64,000 nucleotides of DNA from NCBI GenBank assembly GCA_947492825.1, contig CANLNT010000001.1, forward strand, positions 558,001-622,000. Reading direction: 5' to 3'. The notes beneath the pieces were generated by a model. It was not told the DNA's origin. It worked only from the letters and a program-made list of their open reading frames with translations, and did not search any database. Of the stretch, positions 17,811-26,433 are shown piece after piece; positions within the stretch are counted from its first letter, which is position 1, and every line of letters starts with the position of its first letter. Origin of the DNA: an uncultured Paracoccaceae bacterium (GTDB taxonomy: Bacteria > Pseudomonadota > Alphaproteobacteria > Rhodobacterales > Rhodobacteraceae). The position numbers and the translations under genes are program-made.

Positions 17811-18287
17811 CTAGCAGCCGCGCGCGACCACCAGCACCCAGTTTGGCCCTTTTGGCCCTTGGGTGATCGCCACACCGAACTCGGCGGCGCGGGGGTGCAG
17901 CATGTTGCTGCGGTGCCCGGCAGAATTCATCCAGCCAGAGATGATCTGCTGTGAAGTGGGATAGCCCCAGGCAAGGTTTTCAGCCACCAGACAGTCACGG
18001 TACCCGGCCTGACGCACACGCGCTTGGCTATTGGAACCATCGGTGCCGCGGTGCCCGAAGAATCCGTTTACGGCCATGTCGCAGGCATGTTTCATCGCGG
18101 CCTGAGACAGGCGGCGGTTGTAGGATAGGCTTGACTGGCCATAAGCGCGGCGGTTGGCGTTAACGCCTGCTGCGATCTCATTGGCCATGGCATTGACGTT
18201 GGGCGGGGTGACGCAGGCGTTTGATGCAGCCGCCGCACCGGCGGTCAGGGACAGGGCACAGGCGATCATCAGGGTGCGCAGAAACAT
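17811..18287 (-). CDS. Secreted CAP-domain (SCP/PR-1) protein
   Basis: The 158-residue precursor has a signal peptide (FLRTLMIACALSLTAGAAAA, cleavage near residue 22). A CAP domain follows, with the conserved ANRRAYGQSSLSYNRRLSQA, FFGHRGTDG, AENLAWGY and SAGHRSNMLHP. Bacterial members of this size act in the periplasm or outside; their biochemical roles vary. ATG 18287 with AAAGG upstream is preferred to an ATG five codons earlier. Confidence 0.88.
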   Translation of the reverse strand: MFLRTLMIACALSLTAGAAAASNACVTPPNVNAMANEIAAGVNANRRAYGQSSLSYNRRLSQAAMKHACDMAVNGFFGHRGTDGSNSQARVRQAGYRDCLVAENLAWGYPTSQQIISGWMNSAGHRSNMLHPRAAEFGVAITQGPKGPNWVLVVARGC

Positions 18288-18442
18288 GGGGCGGCCTTTC
18301 ATCTGGTGCAGAACAGGCCTTAGAAGTGGCGCACAATTCCGGCAATCAGATGGCGCGCAGGGGTCACTGACGCGGCAATTCCCTGCCGTTTAAGGTGATG
18401 TTTCGGCTGATTGTCGCCAGTCGTGATGGGCGGCTGGTTGGC

Positions 18443-18886
18443 CTATTCGGCGGTGTCCAGCCAGACCGTGACCGGGCCGTCATTGGTCAGGCTCACGGCC
18501 ATATCGGCCCCAAATGTGCCGGTTGCGGTGGGCACATCTAGGGCGGCCATATCCGCAACAAAGCATTCATAAAGCGCGCGGCCCACGTCCTGTGGGGCCG
18601 CGCGTGAAAAGCCGGGGCGATTGCCGCGAGACGTGTCGGCGGCCAGCGTGAACTGGCTGACGATCAGGGCGGACCCGCCCGTCTGGATCAGGCTTTGGTT
18701 CATCTTGCCAGCGTCGTCGGCAAAGATGCGCAGTTTGCTGATCTTGGCCGCCAGCGGTGCGGTCACTGCATCGGTATCGTCCTGCATCGCGCAGACAAGG
18801 ATCAAAAGGCCCGGCCCAATTTCTCCGATCACATTTCCATCGACGCGCACCGCAGCTGCGGTGACCCGTTGCAGCAATGCTCTCAC
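18443..18886 (-). CDS. dtd: D-aminoacyl-tRNA deacylase
   Basis: DTD removes D-amino acids (and glycine mischarged on tRNA-Ala) from tRNAs. The 147 residues are the normal length. Both hallmark motifs are present: SQFTL at residues 77-81 and the Gly-Pro loop NDGPVTV near residue 137. The start is GTG at 18886, overlapping the kinase stop (GTGA), so the two genes are translationally coupled. Confidence 0.95.
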   Translation of the reverse strand: MRALLQRVTAAAVRVDGNVIGEIGPGLLILVCAMQDDTDAVTAPLAAKISKLRIFADDAGKMNQSLIQTGGSALIVSQFTLAADTSRGNRPGFSRAAPQDVGRALYECFVADMAALDVPTATGTFGADMAVSLTNDGPVTVWLDTAE

Positions 18887-19788
18887 AGTTCGGACTGCCA
18901 GGGCGGGTTGGCACCTGCGCGGCTGACAGTGATCGCAGCAGCCGCAGCGCCAAGCTCTGCCGCCTTCACAAGTTCATCCATCGCCGCCGTTTTAAGCGCG
19001 GGCTTGGTTAGCAGACCTGCGCGGCGCAATCCGGCCAGAAAGCCCGCATTGAAAGTATCGCCTGCGCCGACTGTATCAACGACCTGCGCCTTTTGCGCGG
19101 CCACATGGGCCTGACCGTCGCGGGTGTGGATCGTGACACCTTCGGCCCCACGTGTCAGCAGGATCACCCGCGCGGCGGTGGCCGCAAACAAGGCCGGGAT
19201 GTCGTGCTGACCGGTCAGCCAATCCAGATCTTCGTCACTGGTCTTGATGACATCTGCGGCAGCCATCATCGCAGACAGCCGAGCGCGATACGCGGCTTCG
19301 TCCTTGATGAATCCGGGCCGGATGTTGGGGTCAATCATCGTCAGCTTGCCGGGGGCTTCGCGCAGCATCAGCGCCTGATAGGCCGAGGCGCAGGGTTCTA
19401 CCACCAAAGAGATGCCGCCAAAAAACAGCGCCTCTGCCGTGACATCGGGCAGGTCGGACACGGTCAGCATCCGTCCGGCGGTGTTTTCGTCGTAAAATGC
19501 GTACTCTGCATGTCCGTCGGTCAGTTTGACAAAGGCTAGCGTGGTGGGTCGGTCGCTCACGTGGCTGGGGCTGGCATCCACACCGCTGGCAGACAGCCCC
19601 GCGCGCAGCACATCGCCAAACAAATCAGACGACAGCCCGGTGAACAACTGCGCATCCTCGCCCAGCCGTCCCAGCGCAATTGCCGTGTTGAACACAGCAC
19701 CACCCGCATGGGGCGCAAAGGCCGGTTCATCCGCCGTGCTTTGACGCGGCAGCATATCAATTAGGGCTTCACCACAGCACAGGATCAT
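18883..19788 (-). CDS. PfkB-family carbohydrate kinase, fructokinase-like
   Basis: A 301-residue ribokinase-fold enzyme that phosphorylates a sugar with ATP. The N-terminal strand is [13 protein letters not shown], with a glycine pair in [18 protein letters not shown]. The C-terminal PfkB signature [17 protein letters not shown] carries the catalytic Asp in GAGD. The start at 19788 has AGAGGT upstream; a longer frame is not supported. Fructose or a ketodeoxy-sugar are likely substrates. It is coupled to dtd. Confidence 0.85.
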   Translation of the reverse strand: MILCCGEALIDMLPRQSTADEPAFAPHAGGAVFNTAIALGRLGEDAQLFTGLSSDLFGDVLRAGLSASGVDASPSHVSDRPTTLAFVKLTDGHAEYAFYDENTAGRMLTVSDLPDVTAEALFFGGISLVVEPCASAYQALMLREAPGKLTMIDPNIRPGFIKDEAAYRARLSAMMAAADVIKTSDEDLDWLTGQHDIPALFAATAARVILLTRGAEGVTIHTRDGQAHVAAQKAQVVDTVGAGDTFNAGFLAGLRRAGLLTKPALKTAAMDELVKAAELGAAAAAITVSRAGANPPWQSEL

Positions 19789-19807
19789 GTCGGCACCTCT
19801 CAGATGT

Positions 19808-20899
19808 TTATTGGCTGTTAGCGATAACAAAGCCCGCAATCAAGGCGATGATCAGTCCGAGTATGACGGCAAAGGTGATTTTCCAAGCCGAATAGGGCCG
19901 TTCGCCCTGCACCCGGCCCGTGCGTCCATTCACAACAAAGCGGAATGTGCGGCCCCGGTATTTGTAGGCGGCGAGCCATACGGGCAGCAGCACGTGCTTG
20001 AACGTCACATCGCTGATCTGCGTGTTGACATTGCTGACCCGCTGCCGGTCACCGCCGATGTCATATTTGACGTCGCGCAAGATCATCCGGTCCATATAGG
20101 CGCGGGCCTGCGTGAATCCGTCGGCCAGTTCGATCTGATACCCCTCAGCCCGGAACCCGGCGAGGTATTCGGGGTTGTAGGGTTCAAGCTCTGACAAATC
20201 CCATGGTTCCAACCCGTCGGTGTATTTCTTGGGTAAGGACTGCGAGGCCAGCACGAGCACATCATCAAAGAACCGCGCAAGCCGACCGCGCGCCGCGCGC
20301 CAGCGGGTCTTGCGCACGCGCACCTGTTTACGCTTGCCGTTGCGGGTGACGGTCTTGGTTTCAAAGTAATCGTCGCCGCGCTGTCCGGTGTAGCTTGATT
20401 TGGTGTCTGCATCGAAGGTCCAGTAGGGCACATAGATGCCGTTCATCGCACGGCCCTTGCGCGCGTAATCCTGCACCCCGCCCGGGGCAAACCAAAGGCT
20501 GCCCAGCCAACCGGTCAGAGCCGCGCGCGCCTGACCTTCGTCCAGCGCAAAGGGAAGCAAACCGCGCGGTTTGATATGGCGGTGGGTGCCGGTATCGGTG
20601 ACCACGGGAGTTGCACAAAACGGGCATTCGGCGGCATGGGTGTCGGGGTCAAATTCTGTCGTGGCACTGCAATTGGGGCAGGTGACGACACGGGTCTCTT
20701 CAATCTCGGCCTCGGACAGGGTGTTGTTGACGGCAGCACGAAAATCCAGCTCGCGCAGGCCGCCCGCCGCTACGCGGTCGGTTTCAATCGCCTGGCTGTT
20801 GCCGCAATGGTCGCAAGTCAGTTGATCGGCACCAGGATCATACCGCAGATCGGACCCGCAGGTGTCGCAAGGAAAATGGTGGTCGGCCAGTGCTGTCAT
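19808..20899 (-). CDS. Double zinc-ribbon protein with C-terminal membrane anchor
   Basis: The 363-residue protein has two four-cysteine zinc ribbons at the N-terminus (CDTC at 11-14, CDHC near 29, CPNC near 74, CPFC near 92). A large mixed domain follows (VPYWTFDADTKSSYTGQRGD), and one C-terminal transmembrane helix (ITFAVILGLIIALIAGFVIA). It resembles 'TFIIB-type zinc ribbon' proteins that accompany SPFH/TelA genes. The ribbons probably face the cytoplasm and mediate protein contact rather than transcription. The function is unknown. Confidence 0.75.
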   Translation of the reverse strand: MTALADHHFPCDTCGSDLRYDPGADQLTCDHCGNSQAIETDRVAAGGLRELDFRAAVNNTLSEAEIEETRVVTCPNCSATTEFDPDTHAAECPFCATPVVTDTGTHRHIKPRGLLPFALDEGQARAALTGWLGSLWFAPGGVQDYARKGRAMNGIYVPYWTFDADTKSSYTGQRGDDYFETKTVTRNGKRKQVRVRKTRWRAARGRLARFFDDVLVLASQSLPKKYTDGLEPWDLSELEPYNPEYLAGFRAEGYQIELADGFTQARAYMDRMILRDVKYDIGGDRQRVSNVNTQISDVTFKHVLLPVWLAAYKYRGRTFRFVVNGRTGRVQGERPYSAWKITFAVILGLIIALIAGFVIANSQ

Positions 20900-20929
20900 G
20901 CCGCATGGATAGCAAGCCCTGCGGGGTTG

Positions 20930-21502
20930 TCACAGGTATTTATGCAGTCTTTTTGGGGCCATGATCCGCAGGGCATTGTCGCGCACTGCCAGATGTCGCC
21001 AGATATGAAACCCCGCATGGATCGCAACGATCCCACCGAGAAGATAGAATTCGTAGATGTGAAATGTGCCAATGATCTCATTGGCTTGCGGCAGGCCCAG
21101 CGGCGGCGCAATAGGTAGAAAGCCGCCCGCTTTCAACATCCGCTCTGACGTGAGCCCCAGTAGGAAACCGGTGATCGCCACACCAAAGAGGCCCCAGATG
21201 ATCGCGGTGTTCAGGACCTTGTGCAGCACCCGGGCCTTTGGCCCCAACTTTGGCCCCGGACGCCCGGCCAACCCTCTGCGGGCATAGTCGGCCATCCAGA
21301 TCAGCGACAAGGTGACAAAGACCAGCGCAAGGATGGAATGAAACTGAAACGCCATCGGGCCTATCGGCACCACATCTTCTGGCGTCACAACAATAAACCA
21401 GATCAACAGCGGGATCATCGCGGCATGCATCGCCTTGAGCCAGCTGCGCCGATGGGGCAGGCGCTGCATCACTCGCGCAAAAATGGATCCGGGCGCTTTC
21501 AT
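20930..21502 (-). CDS. Cytochrome b/b6-domain membrane protein
   Basis: The 190-residue protein has four hydrophobic helices and histidines placed as in cytochrome b561-type haem proteins: MHAAMIPLL, FQFHSILALVF, ARVLHKVLNTAIIWG, and FHIYEFYLLGGIVAIHAGFH near the C-terminus. It would carry electrons across the inner membrane, perhaps to a periplasmic partner not visible here. The start at the Met of MKAPGS is chosen; an upstream TTG is possible. Confidence 0.82.
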   Translation of the reverse strand: MKAPGSIFARVMQRLPHRRSWLKAMHAAMIPLLIWFIVVTPEDVVPIGPMAFQFHSILALVFVTLSLIWMADYARRGLAGRPGPKLGPKARVLHKVLNTAIIWGLFGVAITGFLLGLTSERMLKAGGFLPIAPPLGLPQANEIIGTFHIYEFYLLGGIVAIHAGFHIWRHLAVRDNALRIMAPKRLHKYL

Positions 21503-21555
21503 GTCAGAACACACGTCGCCCCCTTGCAAATAGTTTCAACCTCAGTCCGGTTGGG

Positions 21556-22029
21556 TCAATCCGGCCTAGACAGGGCTTTTGCCAAGACAACCTCGCCTTC
21601 GTCGATTTGTCCGGTTTTGGCATAGCCCGCGCGTTCGTAAAACGGGATCGCCGAACCCGACCCGGGCACAGCACTGGTTACGACTTTGACCCGGCCTCGG
21701 TCACGGGCAATCTGGTCAAAAAGACCAAGGGCGGCCGCCCCATGTCCGTGCTTTTGGTGCGCCTGATCAACCATGAAGCGCCACAGATACAGGCTGTCGG
21801 GCGTATCGCCCTCTTCCAGCTCTGCGTCGGGGTGCGACATGTCTATGAACGCCATCAAACCGACCGGCGCGTCACCGTCGTAGATGCCATAAATCTCGGC
21901 GGCCTTGTCGAACATGGCTTGGGCCATCGTCACCGCATTGGGTGCGACAAAACCGGTTTGGTCGGGCTGCACCGCCAGATCAAGCAGCGGTACGACCGTG
22001 TCAGCATCAATCTTGCGCACCGTTGTCAT
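21556..22029 (-). CDS. GNAT family N-acetyltransferase
   Basis: The 157-residue protein has the acetyl-CoA-binding segment LYLWRFMVDQAHQKHGHGAA and the C-terminal FYERAGYAKTG typical of GNAT enzymes. The pattern is close to spermine/spermidine- or diamine-type acetyltransferases (VGLMAFIDM), but the substrate is not certain. It sits between the cytochrome and SPFH genes on the same strand. Confidence 0.82.
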   Translation of the reverse strand: MTTVRKIDADTVVPLLDLAVQPDQTGFVAPNAVTMAQAMFDKAAEIYGIYDGDAPVGLMAFIDMSHPDAELEEGDTPDSLYLWRFMVDQAHQKHGHGAAALGLFDQIARDRGRVKVVTSAVPGSGSAIPFYERAGYAKTGQIDEGEVVLAKALSRPD

Positions 22030-22044
22030 GACGGCCCCTGACCC

Positions 22045-23136
22045 TTAGGCGCCCGGTGGCGGCGGTGGCATCACGGTGAAAAGCTGGGCAAGTTCGGCCA
22101 CATCCTCGGCGGGCTGCCAGCCGTCCTGGCCCTGGGTCCAGACCATGCTGTCGCGTGTGAACTTGCCGTCCGTGACCATCCGGCCCAAAGCGGCCTTGGA
22201 AAACGGGCCTGTGACCTCTCCTGCGGCGGCGATATGCCAGACGTGTTCAACCGGCGGCGGTGGCGGTGGCGGCGGGGCCATAGACGGGGCGGCACCCCAT
22301 GGCCCTTGCGCCATCTGCATCCCCATGCCCGCGCCCAGACCCATGCCCATCGCCTGACCCGTGCTTGACCCTTGCATGGTCATGGATTCCGCGGCCTTCC
22401 ACTTGAGATGCTCATCCAAATTGCCAGCCAACCCGCGCGAGGTGCGGGCATCGAGCGCTTTTTCCACCGTTTCGGGCAGGCTGATGTTCTCGATATAAAG
22501 CTCTGGGATCGCCAGCCCGTATTCAGCGATTGTGCTGTCAATGGCGCTGGCGACATGCTTGCCCAGATCAGCCGTATTCGCCGCCATATCCAGCACTGGA
22601 ATGCCCGACGCGGCGATGACGCGTGAGAATTCCTGCACGATGATGTTGCGGATCTGATAGCTGATTTCATCCATCGTGAATTCGCCATCGGTGCCGACGA
22701 TTTCGCGCAGGAACACGGCCGGGTCGCGGACCTTGATGGTATAGGTGCCAAAGGCGCGCAGCCGGGTTGGTCCAAATTCCGGGTCGCGGATCATGATCGG
22801 GTTCTTGGTCCCCCACTTGAGGTCCGAAAACCGCGTCGTGTTCACATAGTAGATTTCCGATTTGAACGGGCTTTTGAACCCGTGATCCCAATGCTGAAGC
22901 GTGGTCATGATCGGCATGTTATTGGTCTCAAGCATATAGAGCCCGGGGCTGAACACATCCGCCAGCTGCCCTTCATGCACAAAGACCGCCGCTTGCCCCT
23001 CGCGCACGGTTAGCTTGGCGCCATACTTAATCTCATGGCCTTCGCGTTCAAACCGCCAGACCATCGTGTCGCGGGTGTCGTCGGTCCAGTGAATGACGTC
23101 AATGAACTGGCCGGAAAGAAAATCCAAGATACCCAT
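22045..23136 (-). CDS. SPFH-domain protein with C-terminal GYF_2 domain
   Basis: The 363-residue protein starts with an YdjI-like SPFH (virion-core type) domain, residues 1 to about 250 (MVWRFEREGHEIKYGAKLTV, EIVGTDGEFTMDEISYQIRN). A Gly/Met-rich linker and a run of eight prolines follow. It ends with a GYF_2 domain (VWHIAAAGEVTGPFSKAALG ... WTQGQDGWQPAEDV) that should bind proline-rich peptides. SPFH proteins build membrane-attached scaffolds. Together with the zinc-ribbon, TelA and XpaC genes it suggests a shared membrane complex. Confidence 0.85.
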   Translation of the reverse strand: MGILDFLSGQFIDVIHWTDDTRDTMVWRFEREGHEIKYGAKLTVREGQAAVFVHEGQLADVFSPGLYMLETNNMPIMTTLQHWDHGFKSPFKSEIYYVNTTRFSDLKWGTKNPIMIRDPEFGPTRLRAFGTYTIKVRDPAVFLREIVGTDGEFTMDEISYQIRNIIVQEFSRVIAASGIPVLDMAANTADLGKHVASAIDSTIAEYGLAIPELYIENISLPETVEKALDARTSRGLAGNLDEHLKWKAAESMTMQGSSTGQAMGMGLGAGMGMQMAQGPWGAAPSMAPPPPPPPPVEHVWHIAAAGEVTGPFSKAALGRMVTDGKFTRDSMVWTQGQDGWQPAEDVAELAQLFTVMPPPPPGA

Positions 23137-23156
23137 CGGGTCTCTCCTTTTTGTCG

Positions 23157-24116
23157 TTAGCTGGGGCCAGAGGCCATGATCTCGCGCGCGATCTGACGGG
23201 CGATAGGGGCGGCCTCTGCGGGGGCCATGCCGGTGCGCAGGCGCGGATCGTAAAGCATCTGCAGCAGCAATTCGTCATGATTGGTCAACAGGCCAAATTC
23301 TTCGTCATCGTTAAAGATCGACGGACGCGCCTGTGGGCTGTCGTTGGCAAGGCCGAGACCCTGCGCCAGTTCTTCGTGGATGCAAGAGGTCCGCAAAAGC
23401 GGGGGATGTTCGCCCCGGATCACCGCAACGGCCTTGGAATAGCTGGCCGTGCCACCTTCAGAAAACGCCACCACAATGCACAGCTGGTCGCGCGGCAGGT
23501 TCAGGATGGCATTCAGCGAACCCGTTGAAATACCTGGCACAATCTCACGCAGGCGGTTGCCATATGCGCGGCGGTCATCTTCGTTCAGGATCAGCACGTG
23601 GAAGTTGGGCGCGCTATCGCTCAGCCGGATGGACTGGCCCGTCACCCGCGCCAGACGCGCGGCATAAGATGACACACTGGCACGGTCGCGGATTCGCTGA
23701 TCGGACGGCACAGAGGGGCCAAATTCGACCATCATGCGCACCGGCTGATCCCAGCGGCGCAGACGCGACAGCGTGGCTTGCGGACGCAGAAAATCACCGT
23801 CGGTGACATATTCATCAAATAGCGCAATGCGCACGAAATTCCGCGCCAGCATCGTATCGGTAAAGGCCGTGTCCTGCCCGCCGCCATCGCCGCGCAACAG
23901 CCCTTGGGCCAGCAGGTCGTTCTGCAGCCGGCGGTAATAAAGCGCCAGCGCTTCGCTTTCCGCACTTGGGGCAGGGGGCGCCGTTGTGGGCAGCACCCCG
24001 CGCGATTGCGGTCGCGGCTCTGGCGGGGCGGTGTTGGGCAGCTCTTCGGTGCAGGCGGCAAGGGTCGTCAGGGCCGCAAGACCCAGCGCCATCCAACCCT
24101 TGCGCAATCCCACCAT
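23157..24116 (-). CDS. DUF2927 lipoprotein
   Basis: A 319-residue lipoprotein precursor: N-terminal KGWMALGLAALTTLAAC with lipobox Cys at about residue 22, a proline-rich linker, then a DUF2927-like domain (FVRIALFDEYVTDGDFL; VRMMVEFGPSVP). It contains the metallopeptidase-like SCIHEELAQGLGLANDSP, where HEE.. might be a zincin-type site, but this is inference. It ends one base before the TelA start region and belongs to the same operon. Confidence 0.78.
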   Translation of the reverse strand: MVGLRKGWMALGLAALTTLAACTEELPNTAPPEPRPQSRGVLPTTAPPAPSAESEALALYYRRLQNDLLAQGLLRGDGGGQDTAFTDTMLARNFVRIALFDEYVTDGDFLRPQATLSRLRRWDQPVRMMVEFGPSVPSDQRIRDRASVSSYAARLARVTGQSIRLSDSAPNFHVLILNEDDRRAYGNRLREIVPGISTGSLNAILNLPRDQLCIVVAFSEGGTASYSKAVAVIRGEHPPLLRTSCIHEELAQGLGLANDSPQARPSIFNDDEEFGLLTNHDELLLQMLYDPRLRTGMAPAEAAPIARQIAREIMASGPS

Positions 24117-25304
24117 TCAGCCAGCAGCCGTGCCGAGGTTGTCGCCGGTGCCGGTTTTTAGCGCCTTGGCGCTGGCCAGCGTGTCTTTCAACTCTTGCTC
24201 CATCTTTTGCAGATCAGCCTCGGCTTCGGCCCGTTTGCGCTTGCCTTCGTCTGCAATTTCAAGGCTTTCGTTGATCGTAGCGATCAGGTCGGCGTTGGCC
24301 TGTTTCACCGCGTTGATATCAAACACGCCACGTTCCATTTCGGTGCGGATTACCTTGTTGGCGTCGCGCAGGTTCTTGGCGTTGGCGGTCAAAAGCTCGT
24401 TCGTCAAATCATTAGCGTCGCGCACGGCCTCTGCTGCTTCTGCGCTGCGCTGGATGGTGACGGCTTGCGCCAGTTGCGTTTCCCACAGCGGCACGGTGTT
24501 CACGAGGGTGGAGTTGATCTTGGTCACCAGTGACTTGTCATTTTCCTGCACCAGCCGGATTGAAGGCAGGGATTGCATCGTCACCTGGCGGGTCAGTTTC
24601 AGGTCATGCACGCGGCGTTCCAGATCATCGCGGGCGGCACGGATGTCGCGCAATTCTTGCGCTTTCATCACGCCCTGTTCTTCGGGGGCGGCCTGCACCT
24701 CTGCTTCTTTTGCGGGGATTGTGGTGCTGTCCAACTCGGCCAGTTTGGCCTCACCCGCTGCGATATAAAGCGCCAGTTCATCGTAGAATTCCAGCGTCTT
24801 GTCATACAGCACGTCAAGGCTTTCGATGTCTTTCAGCAGCACATGTTCGTGGCGTAGCAGATCATCAGTGATATTGTCGATCTGGCCCTGAACGTCTTCA
24901 AAACGCGCAACAAATTTCGCCATCGGTGCCGCACGCCCCAATAGCCGTTCCCACCAGGACCGCTTGCGCCGCACGTCCAGCTCGCTGACAGAAAACCCGC
25001 GAATGGTGCTGACGATGTTGCGCAGGCTGTCACCGGCTGGGCCCACGTCCTTGTTGCGGACACCGGCCAGCATGGATTGGCTGATCTCTTGCAACTCGGC
25101 CTGTGCGCCGGACCCGAAACGGACGATGGAATTGGTGTCTTCCATGTCAATTTCGGCCATGCGCGTGGTGATCTCGGCGCTTGTGGGCGCGTCTGCGGCC
25201 TCTAACGTGATCAGGTCGCCCTTGGGCTCTGCCAGCACAACGGCTGTCACTTTTTCAACTTCGGCAAGTGCGGCCTGCGCCTTGGCTTGGATGGTCTCGG
25301 ACAT
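24117..25304 (-). CDS. Toxic anion resistance protein TelA family
   Basis: The 395-residue protein is mostly helical, with long coiled-coil stretches, and matches TelA/KlaA (PF05816): TIRGFSVSELDVRRKRSWWE, then LLRHEHVLLKDIESLDVLYD, and RQVTMQSLPSIRLVQENDKS. TelA proteins are linked to tellurite and envelope stress resistance, but their mechanism is unknown. The ATG at 25304 has AAGGGGGA upstream. It sits directly before the lipoprotein gene and after the XpaC gene, the standard TelA/XpaC pairing. Confidence 0.9.
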   Translation of the reverse strand: MSETIQAKAQAALAEVEKVTAVVLAEPKGDLITLEAADAPTSAEITTRMAEIDMEDTNSIVRFGSGAQAELQEISQSMLAGVRNKDVGPAGDSLRNIVSTIRGFSVSELDVRRKRSWWERLLGRAAPMAKFVARFEDVQGQIDNITDDLLRHEHVLLKDIESLDVLYDKTLEFYDELALYIAAGEAKLAELDSTTIPAKEAEVQAAPEEQGVMKAQELRDIRAARDDLERRVHDLKLTRQVTMQSLPSIRLVQENDKSLVTKINSTLVNTVPLWETQLAQAVTIQRSAEAAEAVRDANDLTNELLTANAKNLRDANKVIRTEMERGVFDINAVKQANADLIATINESLEIADEGKRKRAEAEADLQKMEQELKDTLASAKALKTGTGDNLGTAAG

Positions 25305-25316
25305 ATGGGTCCCCCT

Positions 25317-26186
25317 TTATTTCAGGCTTACGCCTTCACGCTGCAGCCGGTCGCGCAGCACTTTGATTTCAATATCCATATCACTGCGGTCATCGCGCAG
25401 CAGCTTTTCGGTTTTGGCGGCGAAATTCTGCTCAAGATCGTCCAGCAGCGCCGCATAGGATGCGCGCGCCTCTGGATCGGTTTTGCGCTGGGCAAGGTCC
25501 ACGAACTTCACCGTCGCATCGCGGGCGCCCATCAGATAGACGCCCAGAAACTTGCGCGCTCCGGTCAGATCACGCGGGTCTTCTTCGACCGTGCGGATCA
25601 TCCGCCGTGCAGCAGCTTGAAAGCCCGCCACACGCGTGTCCAGCTTGCGGTCACGCAGCAGCGCGATCTGGCCTTTCATGACCTCCAAATGCGCCTCGGC
25701 CTCTTCCACCACGCGGGCAACACGGTCTTGCTGGAAGGTGTCCACACCTTCCATACGCTTGTTTTTCAACGGATCAACACCAAAGGCCGCAACATGCAGG
25801 GCAAGCGCGACCACGCCATAAAGCAATGATCCGAAAATTCCGCTATCGCCAACATAGGCGGCCAATGCCACGCCTGAACCCGTCAACGCGCTGGCCAGCA
25901 TCTTGCGCGGAATGGCCGGGCGGCGCGCGACCTTGCGCGCATCATAGGCCGCTTCGGCACGCAACCCTTCGCGCAGCAACCACGCGGCCAGTGTCAGATC
26001 GGCGGCGGCCACCAGCCCCAGCGCCAGCGACACTGGACCATTTCCAAAGGCGGTAAAGGCCACGATCAGGCCCGGAATGAACAGTATGTTGGCGCGCGCA
26101 CCCGCTGCATCGACGCGGCGGTCGTCCACGCTTTCGCGGCCGTCGCCCTGACCGGGGCTATATTTGCCACCAAACTTCTGCGCCAT
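25317..26186 (-). CDS. XpaC-family (5-bromo-4-chloroindolyl phosphate hydrolysis) membrane protein
   Basis: At 289 residues it has hydrophobic helices in the first half (ILFIPGLIVAFTAFGNGPVS; ALAAYVGDSGIFGSLLYGVV) and a helical cytoplasmic half (VARVVEEAEAHLEVMKGQIA). It matches PF10112, which is paired with TelA in many bacteria. The name comes from a Bacillus phenotype; hydrolase activity is not shown by the sequence. It overlaps the small gene upstream by one base. Confidence 0.8.
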   Translation of the reverse strand: MAQKFGGKYSPGQGDGRESVDDRRVDAAGARANILFIPGLIVAFTAFGNGPVSLALGLVAAADLTLAAWLLREGLRAEAAYDARKVARRPAIPRKMLASALTGSGVALAAYVGDSGIFGSLLYGVVALALHVAAFGVDPLKNKRMEGVDTFQQDRVARVVEEAEAHLEVMKGQIALLRDRKLDTRVAGFQAAARRMIRTVEEDPRDLTGARKFLGVYLMGARDATVKFVDLAQRKTDPEARASYAALLDDLEQNFAAKTEKLLRDDRSDMDIEIKVLRDRLQREGVSLK

Positions 26187-26389
26187 CAGGCCGCACCCAG
26201 CCAGCCGGTCGCCACACCGAACATCAGCATGATCAGCAACACATAGGCGATGGTCGAAAAGGTCTTTGGCATCGTGTCCCCCACAGCCCCTTTATCTTGC
26301 GGCGAAATGGCGCGCAGCGCCAGCGCGATCGCAGAAAACGCCACGGCAAAGGCTGCAACCAGCAACACCAATAAGATCAGTCGCCCCAT
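26186..26389 (-). CDS. Small two-helix membrane protein
   Basis: A 67-residue protein with two predicted transmembrane helices (LILLVLLVAAFAVAFSAIAL near residues 4-24; IAYVLLIMLMFGVATGWLG near the end) joined by a short polar loop (RAISPQDKGAVGDTMPK). An ATG four codons upstream is an alternative start. It overlaps the XpaC start by one base (TGATG), so it is likely co-translated with the TelA/XpaC group. No known family. Confidence 0.7.
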   Translation of the reverse strand: MGRLILLVLLVAAFAVAFSAIALALRAISPQDKGAVGDTMPKTFSTIAYVLLIMLMFGVATGWLGAA

Positions 26390-26433
26390 CGTGGCCCCCA
26401 TTCGGTGTCACAGATATGTGCGGCATTTGCATA

